From Candidatus Endomicrobium procryptotermitis (GTDB taxonomy: Bacteria; Elusimicrobiota; Endomicrobiia; Endomicrobiales; Endomicrobiaceae), in assembly GCA_031279415.1 (NCBI GenBank), contig JAITIP010000036.1, forward strand, positions 22,413 to 86,412: 64,000 nt of DNA. The letters are read 5' to 3'. A program made the position numbers and the translations under genes. This document shows positions 1 through 8,808 of the stretch, one piece after another. Each line of letters opens with the position of its first letter. The first letter of the stretch is position 1. The notes beneath the pieces were generated by a model. The model saw only the letters and a program-made list of their open reading frames with translations. It did no database searches and had not been told where the DNA came from.

Positions 1-861
1 GTTTTTGATTTTGCTCTCTGGAAAAAAACAAAAGATGGAAAACAGCAGGAGGCTTCATGGGACAGCCCTTGGGGTAAAGGAAGACCGGGCTGGCATATCG
101 AATGCTCGGTAATGTCTTCAAAAATTCTTGGAGATACCATAGACATACACGGCGGCGGGCAAGACTTAATTTTTCCACATCATGAGAATGAAATCGCGCA
201 AAGCGAAGCATGCACAGGACAGCAGTTTGTAAAATATTGGATTCACAACGGTTTTGTAACGGTAAATAAAGAAAAAATGTCGAAATCTTTAGGCAATTTT
301 TTTTCGCTAAAAGACATTTTTACAAAATATGATCCACGCGTTGTGCGTTATTATCTGCTCACACAGCATTATAAAAGTCCTCTTGATTTTTCGGATTCAG
401 GACTTGAGTCGGCAAAAAATGCTTTGCAGGGGCTTGACGATGCATACTTAAGGCTTGCTGTAGAAACGGCTGAAAAAGTACAGACTAAGGATTCCGACCT
501 TGTTGAGCTGGAAAACAATTTCTTAGATTCTCTTGATGATGATTTTAACTCTGAAAAGGCACTCTCATATCTTCACAAATTAAAAAATATGCTTTTAAAA
601 GAACTTTTCAGCGCGGATAAAATAAGACTTTGGCAGTTTAGAGCGCTTTTTGAAGAATTCGTGAAAGTTTCTCTAGGCATTTCACTGCCAAAAATACAAA
701 ATAACGATGAAAGCCTACAGATTCTTTTAACTGTAAGAAACAAAGCCAGAAAAGCAAAAAACTGGGCTGAAGCGGACAAGTTGAGAAAAGAAATCGACGA
801 AAAAGGTTATAAAATTATAGACAATCAAGATGGGACTTCAATACTGACAAAAAAAATATAA
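1..861 (+). CDS. cysS: cysteine--tRNA ligase, 3' part (gene starts before the window)
   Basis: Charges tRNA-Cys with cysteine in the cytoplasm. Frame 1 is open from base 1, so this is the C-terminal 286 residues of a class I synthetase that normally has about 460-490. The fragment begins in the catalytic core. It contains ECSVM at bases 100-114, whose Cys is a ligand of the active-site zinc, PHHENE near base 175, also part of the zinc/substrate site, and the class I signature KMSKS at 274-288. The anticodon-binding helical domain follows. The stop is 8 nt before rlmB, suggesting co-transcription. cysS next to a SpoU-type methylase is a common bacterial arrangement. Identity is secure; only the N-terminal Rossmann half with the HIGH motif lies outside the window. 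Confidence 0.97.
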   Translation, partial: VFDFALWKKTKDGKQQEASWDSPWGKGRPGWHIECSVMSSKILGDTIDIHGGGQDLIFPHHENEIAQSEACTGQQFVKYWIHNGFVTVNKEKMSKSLGNFFSLKDIFTKYDPRVVRYYLLTQHYKSPLDFSDSGLESAKNALQGLDDAYLRLAVETAEKVQTKDSDLVELENNFLDSLDDDFNSEKALSYLHKLKNMLLKELFSADKIRLWQFRALFEEFVKVSLGISLPKIQNNDESLQILLTVRNKARKAKNWAEADKLRKEIDEKGYKIIDNQDGTSILTKKI

Positions 862-869
862 GGCTGAAA

Positions 870-1646
870 ATGGCTCGAAAAAAATTTTTATCGCAATATC
901 ATAAAAATAAAGAAGAAAAAGTTTTAGATAATATAATATGCGGAAGAAATTCTGTTTTGGAATTGCTTAAAGCAGGAAAAAGAACAGTAAACAAAATATT
1001 GTTGGCGCAGACGGCAAGAGGAACAGCGATAACAGAGATTATTACTCTTGCGAAAAATAAAGGCATTGCGATTCACAATGTTCCTCCGGAAAAACTTGAT
1101 AAATACTCAGAAAATTCACAAGGAGTTGCGGCGGAAGTTTCTGCGCTGCAATATATTGAAATCAAAGAGCTTATATCCAAAACAAAACAAAGCAAATACC
1201 CGCTTTTAGTTTTGCTTGACTGTATTGAAGACCCGCATAATCTCGGAGCAATAATAAGAAACTGCGTTGCTTTTGGCGCGGACGGCGTTATAATTCCTAA
1301 ATGGCGGGCGGCAGGCGTAAATGAAACTGTATCGAGATCTTCTGCAGGAGCTATTGAGCATATACCTGTTTCAAGAGTTACAAATGCCAATCAGGCCGTT
1401 GATTTATTAAAAGAAAATGGTTTCTGGATAGCGGGAGCTGAAAATGGAGGACAAAGTTTGGAAGAAACAAATCTTTATTTTCCTCTAGTATTAATAATAG
1501 GCAGCGAAGGTTTTGGACTTCACAGCCTTACAAAACAAAAATGCGACTTTTTAATCTCTATACCTCAGACAAATACTATTTCTTCATTAAACGCCTCATG
1601 CGCCACGGCCGTAATTTTATACGAATTGTCCAAAAGAAGAATTTAA
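870..1646 (+). CDS. rlmB: 23S rRNA (guanosine-2251-2'-O-)-methyltransferase RlmB-like, SpoU/TrmH family
   Basis: 258 aa, the usual length for RlmB. Predicted to transfer a methyl group from S-adenosylmethionine to a ribose 2'-OH of rRNA. Residues about 20-95 look like the small SpoU substrate-binding domain. The knotted SPOUT catalytic domain follows with all three family motifs: DPHNLGAIIRN (121-131), IGSEGFGL (210-217) and IPQTNTISSLNAS (231-243). ATG at 870 lies 8 nt after cysS; no strong ribosome site is visible, which fits translational coupling. It could instead be a TrmH-like tRNA methylase, but the N-terminal substrate domain favours RlmB. Confidence 0.88.
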   Translation: MARKKFLSQYHKNKEEKVLDNIICGRNSVLELLKAGKRTVNKILLAQTARGTAITEIITLAKNKGIAIHNVPPEKLDKYSENSQGVAAEVSALQYIEIKELISKTKQSKYPLLVLLDCIEDPHNLGAIIRNCVAFGADGVIIPKWRAAGVNETVSRSSAGAIEHIPVSRVTNANQAVDLLKENGFWIAGAENGGQSLEETNLYFPLVLIIGSEGFGLHSLTKQKCDFLISIPQTNTISSLNASCATAVILYELSKRRI

Positions 1647-1728
1647 AAAATAAACCTGATATCTATAATAAAACGGCTATTAAAATAGCGGCTGCAAGTT
1701 TTTTTAACAAAAAAGTTAAATAGGGAGC

Positions 1729-3972
1729 TTAACTTTTATTTAAATCGGTTTTATCAAAATCGACTATATAAACGTCTTTATAACGCAGTAAATTATAGTA
1801 ATAATGTTTAGCAACAAGCTCTGCTTCATTAATATGCTCCAACACCTTATTGGTTTCCCTTTTATCGAGTTTTACGTTGATATTGAAACCGTAATATGGT
1901 AAAACACCTGTTCCTCCTCCACACATCCATCTTCCACATAAAGTGTATATAAGCGGATAAGCTTTACCGATATTATCAATTTTTTTCTGATATTTTATTG
2001 GTCCGTTAAAAATTATAAAAATTTCTCTATCATCATGCACAACATCCATTAAAGAATTAGCAATCAATCTGTTATATTTTTCAAGATAACTCAAAGCATT
2101 GCTATAGGAATAAGATAAACCGAAAGAATAAAATAACGGGATAATCGATAGAAAAATAAAAATATAACGTAAAATCCCATTATAAAAAGTTAAAACAAAA
2201 AATATAATTACAAATAAAAAAATAGCAAACGGAAAAAAGTGTCTGGGATCCATTGTAAAAGTTTGCACTGCGTTTACTCCAAACAAAGCTGTAAACAGTA
2301 TAATAAACGGAGAAACAACAAGAATAACTTTGCATATGCGACTCTCCCATGACCTCAACAGCAAAGTTTTTTTAGAAAAAGTATTAACGGCAAAAACTAT
2401 CACTGCGATACAAAAAGCAATAAATAACAAACATAATATTATCAAGGTAAAATCATTATACGGCTTCCATTTTGACAGTGAGTTTCCTATGTCTTTAATC
2501 CTACCAAATAGAGAAATAAATAAATTTGAAGAATGAACAATATCTTTATTTACAAAACGGCTGCTGTTATAAATAGTAAAATACCATAAAGTTACTGCTG
2601 AAATAAAAGAGCAAATGCGGGTTAAAAAAAGTTTCAGTGCGGTTTTAGGATTTTCTTTATTTTTTATAATTATTATAATTTCGGTAAAAATAAGAATAAA
2701 TATTGCACCAATTGAGGTCTGATATGTCAAAAGACAGCAAAAAGTAAAGATAAACGTTGAAATGATTACTAAAAGAATACTTTTATTTGGAGTAAGAAAA
2801 ATCCACAGACAAAAGATTAGTGAAAATAACATCGGAAGAACATCAAATTGAAAGCTTAACGGCTGAAGCAAAAACGGAGATGAAAATAAATATATTACTG
2901 CAAAAATGGACACTAAATTGTTTTGCGAATTAAATTTTTTAGCAAGCAAATATGCGCTTGCGCATAAAATAAATGAGCTTATTATAAGTCCCCATGGCGC
3001 AAAAACAGCTAATTTTCCATTAACGGAAAACATTTTATATAGAATACCAGACAGAAAACGGCTGTCGCCATTCCAATAATGTGGTACAACTGTTCTGGCA
3101 TAATCGTCCATATAAGGAACATTGGCAATGATTATCGGCAAAATATATAAAAATACCATGATGCAGCAAATTACAAAACCGCGGTCAAATAAGTTGTCTG
3201 AAAAATATGCTTTAATGTTTTCAAAATAAACCGTTGATTTTGTATTCTTCCCTTCTATAATTTTGCTGAGACTTTCATAATGAAGACTGCACAATCCAAA
3301 TATTAAAGCAATAAAAACCATACTAAGTAAAATTGTTGAAACATTCTGCCAAAAATAAGATTTCTCATAAAAAATATATTTTAGATTAAAATTATCTATC
3401 CTGCCGTCAAAAATTCTTTCATTTTTAATATTTGTTCCGGATTTTATCTCAGAAAACTCAATTTTTCCGTCAATTTTCACATGAATATTTTCTTTTCCGT
3501 TAAGAATGCTGATTACGTCTCCTTCTTTTGAAATTCTTATTTCCAAGCGGTTAGGTTTATTTATTTCCAGCGGTATTTTTTCATTTAAAAAATTTATGCT
3601 GTATTTCCTATTTTTATCTTTGTAATCAACCGCTGCTTTGCCGTTGGCATTAATATCAATAATAATGCCTTCCTTTGAACCCATATCAAAAAGCGTCTGC
3701 CAATTGCTGAAAGAATATGCATAAAAATCCATAGACAGTTCAATAGAATAAACCAAACCGTTCAAATTAGAATATTTAAATTCAAAAGGTTTTTGTTTCT
3801 TTTCATCTAAAGATTGGCTGTCATAGCCTGACGCCGAGATAACTTCTTGTCCGACTTGTATATATCTGCTAAATTTATTGTCAGCCAAATAAAAAAGAAT
3901 AAGCGTAATAACCAACAAACTTATAAGTCCTGACGTTGTTTTAAATAAAAAATTAAATATTTTTTTTATCAT
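1729..3972 (-). CDS. GtrII-like polytopic glucosyltransferase with an N-terminal jelly-roll-like domain
   Basis: 747 aa. One N-terminal membrane helix (about 13-31) is followed by a soluble, beta-rich stretch (about 60-200) whose pattern resembles a LamG/concanavalin-like sheet, then at least nine hydrophobic helices to near the C-terminus. The segment NVPYMDDYARTVVPHYWNGD (about residue 285) is the acidic-pair motif of GtrII/GT-C type enzymes, which use a polyprenyl-phosphate-linked sugar on the outer face of the inner membrane. The GtrB-like gene lies directly upstream on the same strand, so the pair probably makes and uses undecaprenyl-phosphate glucose to decorate surface polysaccharide. 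No GtrA flippase is seen. The start has a GGAG site 9 nt upstream. The soluble domain is not usual for GtrII proteins. Confidence 0.7.
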   Translation of the reverse strand: MIKKIFNFLFKTTSGLISLLVITLILFYLADNKFSRYIQVGQEVISASGYDSQSLDEKKQKPFEFKYSNLNGLVYSIELSMDFYAYSFSNWQTLFDMGSKEGIIIDINANGKAAVDYKDKNRKYSINFLNEKIPLEINKPNRLEIRISKEGDVISILNGKENIHVKIDGKIEFSEIKSGTNIKNERIFDGRIDNFNLKYIFYEKSYFWQNVSTILLSMVFIALIFGLCSLHYESLSKIIEGKNTKSTVYFENIKAYFSDNLFDRGFVICCIMVFLYILPIIIANVPYMDDYARTVVPHYWNGDSRFLSGILYKMFSVNGKLAVFAPWGLIISSFILCASAYLLAKKFNSQNNLVSIFAVIYLFSSPFLLQPLSFQFDVLPMLFSLIFCLWIFLTPNKSILLVIISTFIFTFCCLLTYQTSIGAIFILIFTEIIIIIKNKENPKTALKLFLTRICSFISAVTLWYFTIYNSSRFVNKDIVHSSNLFISLFGRIKDIGNSLSKWKPYNDFTLIILCLLFIAFCIAVIVFAVNTFSKKTLLLRSWESRICKVILVVSPFIILFTALFGVNAVQTFTMDPRHFFPFAIFLFVIIFFVLTFYNGILRYIFIFLSIIPLFYSFGLSYSYSNALSYLEKYNRLIANSLMDVVHDDREIFIIFNGPIKYQKKIDNIGKAYPLIYTLCGRWMCGGGTGVLPYYGFNINVKLDKRETNKVLEHINEAELVAKHYYYNLLRYKDVYIVDFDKTDLNKS

Positions 3973-4026
3973 TATGTTATCTCCATATATATTTCTTTTA
4001 TTGTATTTGATTGAAATAAGGGATTT

Positions 4027-4962
4027 CTAAAAGTTTATTTTTTCGCTGACTATATACAATGGTCTGTTTCTTGTCTCTTCCAAAATTCTTCCCAAATATT
4101 CACCTATTACTCCCAAACATATTAGCTGCACACCACCGAAAAATAAAACAGCTATAAATATTGAAGCATATCCCGGCATATCTACACCGTGAATAATTGT
4201 TCTCAAAACTATGTATCCGCCGTAAAGAAAAGAAATAAAAGCGATTATTAAACCTAGATATGTCCAGATCCTTAGAGGTAAAGTTGATGAAGAACTGATA
4301 CCGTCCAGCGCAAAATTCCACAATTTCCAATAATTAAATTTTGTTTTCCCAGCAATGCGTTTTTGTCTTGCATATTCTATTCCGGCAGACTTATATCCCG
4401 GCCAGTTAAAAATATATTTCATAAACAGTTTTTTATCGTGAATCTGCTTAATACCTTCTATTACCTTTCTGTCGATAAGCCTGAAATCTCCCGTATTTTT
4501 ATGTATCGGACTATCGGATATTTTATTGACTAATTTATAAAAGTAATTTGCCGTCATTCTTTTAAGAAATGTATCGGATTGCCTGTCACGGCGCACACCG
4601 TAAACATTATCGTAACCTTCTTTCCATTTGTTTATAAATTCAATAATCAGCTCTACAGGATCTTGTAAATCAACATCGATAATAACTGCAGCTTTTCCAC
4701 AGCAGGATTCAAGCGCGGCATACATCGCTTTTTCTTTTCCGAAATTCCTTGAAAAAGAAATTATCTTAACTCTTTTATCTTTTTGCGCAAACTCTTTTAA
4801 AATCTGTAAAGTATCATCTTTACTGCCATCGTTTACACAAATAATTTCAAAACCGTATTCTTTGATATTATTCAAAACTTTAAAGATTTCGGTAAAAAAT
4901 ACGGCTATAGCTTCCTGTTCATTATACATTGGAACTATTATTGATAAATTTTCAGAAATCAT
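4027..4962 (-). CDS. gtrB: GtrB/DPM1-type polyprenyl-phosphate glycosyltransferase (GT2)
   Basis: 311 aa. Predicted to transfer a hexose from a nucleotide sugar to undecaprenyl phosphate at the cytoplasmic face. The GT-A catalytic domain is at residues about 5-230, with SIIVPMYNE (8-16), CVNDGSKD and VDLQDP (the DxD-like site). Two membrane helices follow (about 235-255 and 265-290) and then the conserved tail IGEYLGRILEETRNRPLY. It is transcribed just before the GtrII-like gene with a 54-nt gap, forming a sugar-transfer pair. The transferred sugar cannot be read from the sequence. Confidence 0.85.
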   Translation of the reverse strand: MISENLSIIVPMYNEQEAIAVFFTEIFKVLNNIKEYGFEIICVNDGSKDDTLQILKEFAQKDKRVKIISFSRNFGKEKAMYAALESCCGKAAVIIDVDLQDPVELIIEFINKWKEGYDNVYGVRRDRQSDTFLKRMTANYFYKLVNKISDSPIHKNTGDFRLIDRKVIEGIKQIHDKKLFMKYIFNWPGYKSAGIEYARQKRIAGKTKFNYWKLWNFALDGISSSSTLPLRIWTYLGLIIAFISFLYGGYIVLRTIIHGVDMPGYASIFIAVLFFGGVQLICLGVIGEYLGRILEETRNRPLYIVSEKINF

Positions 4963-5143
4963 ATTTTCTATCTTTAATTTTTTGTGAACCTTTTTATCAT
5001 ATAAAAGGAATTTATATTATCTAAAATAATTATAATAAATATTATTTACAACTCAAAACTTAATGGAATCCCTATAGGAAAAAATATTGGAGGCATAAAA
5101 AGCCTGAAAAACCGAATATTTAAAAGTGTTTTTGGCAAGTAAT

Positions 5144-5215
5144 TGGCGGCGGGTGGAATTGAACCACCGGCCAAAGGCTTATGAGTCCTCTGCTCTACCC
5201 CTGAGCTACGCCGCC
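5144..5215 (-). tRNA. tRNA-Met (anticodon CAT)
   Basis: Full cloverleaf on the minus strand: acceptor GGCGGCG pairs perfectly with CGCCGCC, D arm GCTC/GAGC, anticodon loop CTCATAA, T arm GGTGG-TTCAATT-CCACC, discriminator A, no encoded CCA. The anticodon stem GAGGA/GCCTT has an A31-G39 mismatch and a G27-T43 wobble. CAT may read Met (elongator) or, after lysidine modification, Ile AUA; the first base pair G1-C72 argues against an initiator. Confidence 0.9.
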
Positions 5216-5343
5216 TGTAAATAAGTTTTAAGATTCTATTATTTTTTCCTTTGAAAGTCAATTTTTCATCAATTATAGATAATAAGTGAAGTCTGGCAGT
5301 ACCCAGTTTCTAAATTTTTTTTTAAACTGTTAAGTTTCATGAT

Positions 5344-6060
5344 TTATAAAAGATGTTCCAGAAGGAAAACTATAAGCACTCCGATGAAAAGCATAGAAGG
5401 GGCAAGCCTGTTTTTACATTTATGTGTTTCTGGTATTAAATCTGAAGCGGCAATAAAAATGAAAGAACCAGAAGCTGTGCCCAGCAAAGCTCCCAGCACC
5501 GCAGGCGATATGCTTTTAAATAAAATTATTCCCAAAAATGTTCCTATAGGCGTAAATGCCGCTGTAAGAAATGAAAAAGTTAAAATTTTCTTTTTTGAAG
5601 CACCGCTGTGAAGTAAAATTCCCGAAATCGTGATTCCGTCAGGAAGTTTATGTAAAAGCACGGCAAACGTTGTCAAAATTCCAAGTCCGGCGCCGGCTTC
5701 AAAGCCTACGGCTATAATGAGTCCGTCAAGAAGAGAATGAAAAGAAAGTCCTATTACGGAAGTTATTCCAATATTTGAATGCGTTTTGCAGTCTTGATCA
5801 TCATGGCATGGATGAAAAAGTATTACAAACTGCAAAAAAAACATTATCAAAAAACCAAGAAGTGTAAAAAGCAGCGCGTTCACATCTATTTCTATTGCTT
5901 CGGGAATTAAATGCGTGAAAGCGATTGTCAGCATTATGCCAGCGGCAAAATTGATTATTAATATTGAATTTTTTTCAGACCACTTATGAAATTTTAAAAC
6001 TAAAAAAGCGCCAAGCATTGCGGCGCAAGCAGCCAACAAAGAAGAAATTATCTCTTTCAT
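5344..6060 (-). CDS. ZIP-family divalent metal transporter
   Basis: 238 aa inner-membrane protein with about eight hydrophobic helices. ZIP signatures are present in the fourth and fifth helices: SFHSLLDGLIIAVG (about 130-143) and HKLPDGITISG (about 160-170), whose His, Asp and Gly residues line the metal path in this family. The loop between helices 3 and 4 is short and His/Asp/Cys-containing (HPCHDDQDCKTH), typical of a ZIP cytoplasmic loop. Expected to import zinc or another divalent cation; specificity is not decidable here. The start has a GGAG site. It is a lone gene between tRNA-Met and the argF promoter region. Confidence 0.85.
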   Translation of the reverse strand: MKEIISSLLAACAAMLGAFLVLKFHKWSEKNSILIINFAAGIMLTIAFTHLIPEAIEIDVNALLFTLLGFLIMFFLQFVILFHPCHDDQDCKTHSNIGITSVIGLSFHSLLDGLIIAVGFEAGAGLGILTTFAVLLHKLPDGITISGILLHSGASKKKILTFSFLTAAFTPIGTFLGIILFKSISPAVLGALLGTASGSFIFIAASDLIPETHKCKNRLAPSMLFIGVLIVFLLEHLL

Positions 6061-6388
6061 GTTTTTCTCCGTTTATAAATATAGAAAATATTATAATAAA
6101 AAAGACCGCTGTTTAAAAGTTTAGAGTGGCTTCCACAAGTTCAACATGCTAATGCAGCAGTGTTATGGTAAAGGAGATATATCCCTATTTAGATTAAAGA
6201 ATTTCCTATTTGAAAACAGACGGCTGTTAAAAATTAAAGATCTGTGAAGCCTTAAATAATTATAATCAAATTGTTTTTGTTTAACAAATTTTCACAAGCC
6301 GTCAAAATTGTTAGAAAGTTCATTGTTATCACCCCTTTTTTATTATATTTAAGAAAGTGACCTTTCTATTTTGACCTTAACGAGAAAA
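6061..6388. other. intergenic region without recognisable gene
   Basis: About 330 nt of AT-rich sequence between the divergently transcribed ZIP gene and argF. No ORF with coding character, tRNA or strong hairpin was seen. The argF promoter begins right after it. It may hold eroded coding sequence, but nothing could be identified. Confidence 0.5.
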
Positions 6389-6417
6389 TTGATTTAATAT
6401 TACTATTTTGATAGAAT
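6389..6417 (+). promoter_or_regulatory. sigma-70-type promoter for argF
   Basis: TTGATT (6389-6394), 17-nt spacer, TAGAAT (6412-6417), 35 nt before the argF start. A second TTGACC lies at 6371-6376 with a poorer -10. Confidence 0.6.
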
Positions 6418-6452
6418 TATATTTTAATTAGTTCAAAAATTGAAAAGCAGAG

Positions 6453-7388
6453 ATGATTATCATGGCAAAAAAAGACATTCTTTCAATTTATGATTTATCT
6501 GATAAAGAGATAAAACTGCTGCTAGATAAAGCGTTTGAACTTAAAAGCAAGAAAAAGCATCTTACGGATTTAACCGGAAAAACTTTAGGTCTTATTTTTG
6601 AAAAACCTTCTACAAGAACAATGGTTTCTTTCGCGGCCGCGATGGTACAGCTTGGCGGCTTTCCCATTTTTCTTAACGCACAAAACTTACAGCGAAAAAG
6701 GGGAGAATCCATCCATGATACTTCTTTAGTGCTTTCAGGATATCTTAACGGCATTATGATAAGGGCCTTCAAACATTCCGATGTTGAAGAGTTTGCAAAA
6801 TATTCTTCTATTCCCGTCATAAACGGTTTGACTGATTTTGAGCATCCGTGCCAGATTTTAGCTGATATAATGACTATAATGGAGCTTAATAAAATAAAAA
6901 CAGTTGAAGGACTTAAAAAAATTAAAATAGTTTTTATCGGAGACAGCAACAATGTGGCAAATTCAATGCTTGCGGTTTCCGCGGTTTTAGGACTTGATTT
7001 TACTCTAGTGTGCCCGAAAGAATATGCTCCTGAAAAGGTTTTGCTAAACAAAGCTTTGGAATATACCATAAAAACTGGCGCGGAAATAAAAATTTCAAGT
7101 GATATAAATGCCGCTAAAAACGCCGACGTGCTTTATACGGATGTCTGGATTTCTATGGGAGCAGAAGCCGAGGAAAAGAAAAGAAGAAAGGCTTTCGCCT
7201 CGTATCAGATAAATGCCGAACTTCTAAAAAAGGCTTCTTCGAAATGCATAGTTTTGCATTGTCTACCCGCCGTAAGAGGAGAAGAAATTACGGCGGAAAT
7301 TATGAATAAATATGAGAACAGCATTTTTACTCAGGCTGAAAACAGGATGCATATGCAAAAAGCCGTATTGCTTCATTTATTAAAGTGA
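6453..7388 (+). CDS. argF: ornithine carbamoyltransferase
   Basis: 311 aa. Converts ornithine and carbamoyl phosphate to citrulline in arginine biosynthesis (or the reverse in the deiminase pathway). The carbamoyl-phosphate motif STRT (53-56), HPCQ (131-134), SMGAE (234-238) and the ornithine-binding HCLPA (269-273) are all present, which separates it from aspartate carbamoyltransferase. Two starts are possible: ATG 6453, or ATG 6462 giving the more family-like MAKKDILSIYDLS; neither has a strong ribosome site. It stands apart from other arg genes here, with its own promoter. Confidence 0.93.
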   Translation: MIIMAKKDILSIYDLSDKEIKLLLDKAFELKSKKKHLTDLTGKTLGLIFEKPSTRTMVSFAAAMVQLGGFPIFLNAQNLQRKRGESIHDTSLVLSGYLNGIMIRAFKHSDVEEFAKYSSIPVINGLTDFEHPCQILADIMTIMELNKIKTVEGLKKIKIVFIGDSNNVANSMLAVSAVLGLDFTLVCPKEYAPEKVLLNKALEYTIKTGAEIKISSDINAAKNADVLYTDVWISMGAEAEEKKRRKAFASYQINAELLKKASSKCIVLHCLPAVRGEEITAEIMNKYENSIFTQAENRMHMQKAVLLHLLK

Positions 7389-7502
7389 CAAAAGATTTTC
7401 CCGCTTGCAAAAATTTTAAATAAGGAACACATTAAATATATCAAGGCAAATAAAAGCTCTGCTTTGCCGTACGGTTTTATGCCTGCAATTCCTTTTCATA
7501 GC

Positions 7503-7847
7503 ATGAAAAAATCAAAATATATTATTGTTTTTGTAACTGTTCCGGACAAAACAACAGCGGGCAATATCGTAAAAAACGTTTTAAAGAAAAAACTTGCCGC
7601 TTGCGTAAACATAATAAAAAATACGGAATCTTTTTACTGGTGGAAAGGTAAAATAGAACATTCCAAAGAAATTCTTCTCATAATGAAAACGGTCAAATCG
7701 AAGTTTACCATTTTAGAAAAACATATAAAAGACATCCATCCTTACGAAGTGCCCGAAATAATTTCTTCGGAAATATCCGATGCAAACAAAGATTATCTTG
7801 ATTGGATAGAAAACAATGCAGGACAAGATAGCATTATATTGGAATAA
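7503..7847 (+). CDS. cutA: CutA1-like divalent-cation tolerance protein
   Basis: 114 aa from ATG 7503. CutA proteins are very stable trimers of ferredoxin-like subunits related in fold to PII; a role in copper tolerance was proposed but is not settled. The family core is visible: IVFVTVPDKTTAGNIV, KLAACVNI, TESFYWWKGKIE, and the C-terminal HPYEVPEII near residues 80-88. The frame is open further upstream to 7464, but the family begins where chosen. No clear ribosome site precedes it. It overlaps the amrS start by 32 nt, indicating a cutA-amrS-maf operon. Confidence 0.85.
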   Translation: MKKSKYIIVFVTVPDKTTAGNIVKNVLKKKLAACVNIIKNTESFYWWKGKIEHSKEILLIMKTVKSKFTILEKHIKDIHPYEVPEIISSEISDANKDYLDWIENNAGQDSIILE

Positions 7848-8808
7848 ACAAGGCGGTAAAGTTTTTTGTGAGCTGTGTCCTCACGAATGTATTCTTGTGC
7901 ATGGGAAGTTCGGCATATGCAATGCACGACAAAATATTAAAAACGTCCTCATTTCAAAATCTTACGGAGTGATTTCTACGATAAATATCGATCCTATTGA
8001 AAAAAAGCCGCTGTATCATTTTTATCCGGGAAGCACAACATTGTCTTTCGGAAGTTTTGGCTGTAATCTGAAATGCGGTTTTTGCCAAAATTACGTAATT
8101 GCCCGCGCAAAACCATCGGAAAATATTAAGTTGTCTCCGGAAGACGCCATATATTTTGCCGTAGAAAAAAATGCAAAACTTTTATCATATACTTACAATG
8201 AACCTTTAACAAATTATGAATGGGTTCTTGAACTGGCCAAACTTGCCGCAAGAAAGAACATGCACAATATTTTAGTGACAAATGGCTATATAAAAGAAGC
8301 ACCTCTTGAAAAGCTGGCTGATTATATTGCTGCTGCGAATATAGATTTAAAAGCGTATGATGACGGTTTTTACAACAGACATTGCAGTGGCACGCTTAGT
8401 CAGGTTTTAAAATCAATCGAGATTTTATATAAATTAAAAGTACATATAGAAATAACAAACCTTGTTATAGATGCCGAAAACAGTGATAGACAACATTTTC
8501 TGCAGATGCTTAACTTTATCTCAAGTTTAAGCGATGAGATACCACTTCATCTGTCAAGGTATTTTCCGAACAATAATTTTGTGCTGCCGCAAACGAGAAA
8601 AGAAACTTTAATTAATTTGTATAAAATTGCAAAAAACAAACTTAAACATGTTTATATAGGTAATTATGATGATTGCAAATATGGTTCCACATACTGTAAA
8701 AATTGTGGTTTTTGCATTATTGAAAGAAACGGATATAATATTAAAATAAATTGTAAAAATCCGGCCTTTTGTCCACAATGTATGACAAGAACTAATATAA
8801 TAATATGA
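7816..8808 (+). CDS. amrS: AmmeMemoRadiSam-system radical SAM protein AmrS
   Basis: 330 aa. The radical SAM cluster is C83-x3-C87-x2-C90 (CNLKCGFC), within the typical PGSTTLSFGSFGCNLKCGFC context of the AmrS (former PflA-like) family. An N-terminal Cys set (CELCPHEC, 18-25, plus C35) and C-terminal Cys pairs (YCKNCGFC; CPQC) suggest further metal or cluster sites. In many genomes AmrS is found with MEMO and AMMECR1 proteins; neither partner is in this window. The chemistry of the family is not established. Its start overlaps cutA by 32 nt and its stop overlaps the maf start by 4 nt (ATGA). Confidence 0.85.
   Translation: MQDKIALYWNKQGGKVFCELCPHECILVHGKFGICNARQNIKNVLISKSYGVISTINIDPIEKKPLYHFYPGSTTLSFGSFGCNLKCGFCQNYVIARAKPSENIKLSPEDAIYFAVEKNAKLLSYTYNEPLTNYEWVLELAKLAARKNMHNILVTNGYIKEAPLEKLADYIAAANIDLKAYDDGFYNRHCSGTLSQVLKSIEILYKLKVHIEITNLVIDAENSDRQHFLQMLNFISSLSDEIPLHLSRYFPNNNFVLPQTRKETLINLYKIAKNKLKHVYIGNYDDCKYGSTYCKNCGFCIIERNGYNIKINCKNPAFCPQCMTRTNIII

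Noticed and set aside
1676..1706. Possible terminator after rlmB
   Set aside because: GCTAT/ATAGC is only 5 bp and the T run is 9 nt away.
5046..5261. 71-codon ORF on the minus strand
   Set aside because: It runs through the tRNA-Met gene; the reading is a by-product of the tRNA sequence.
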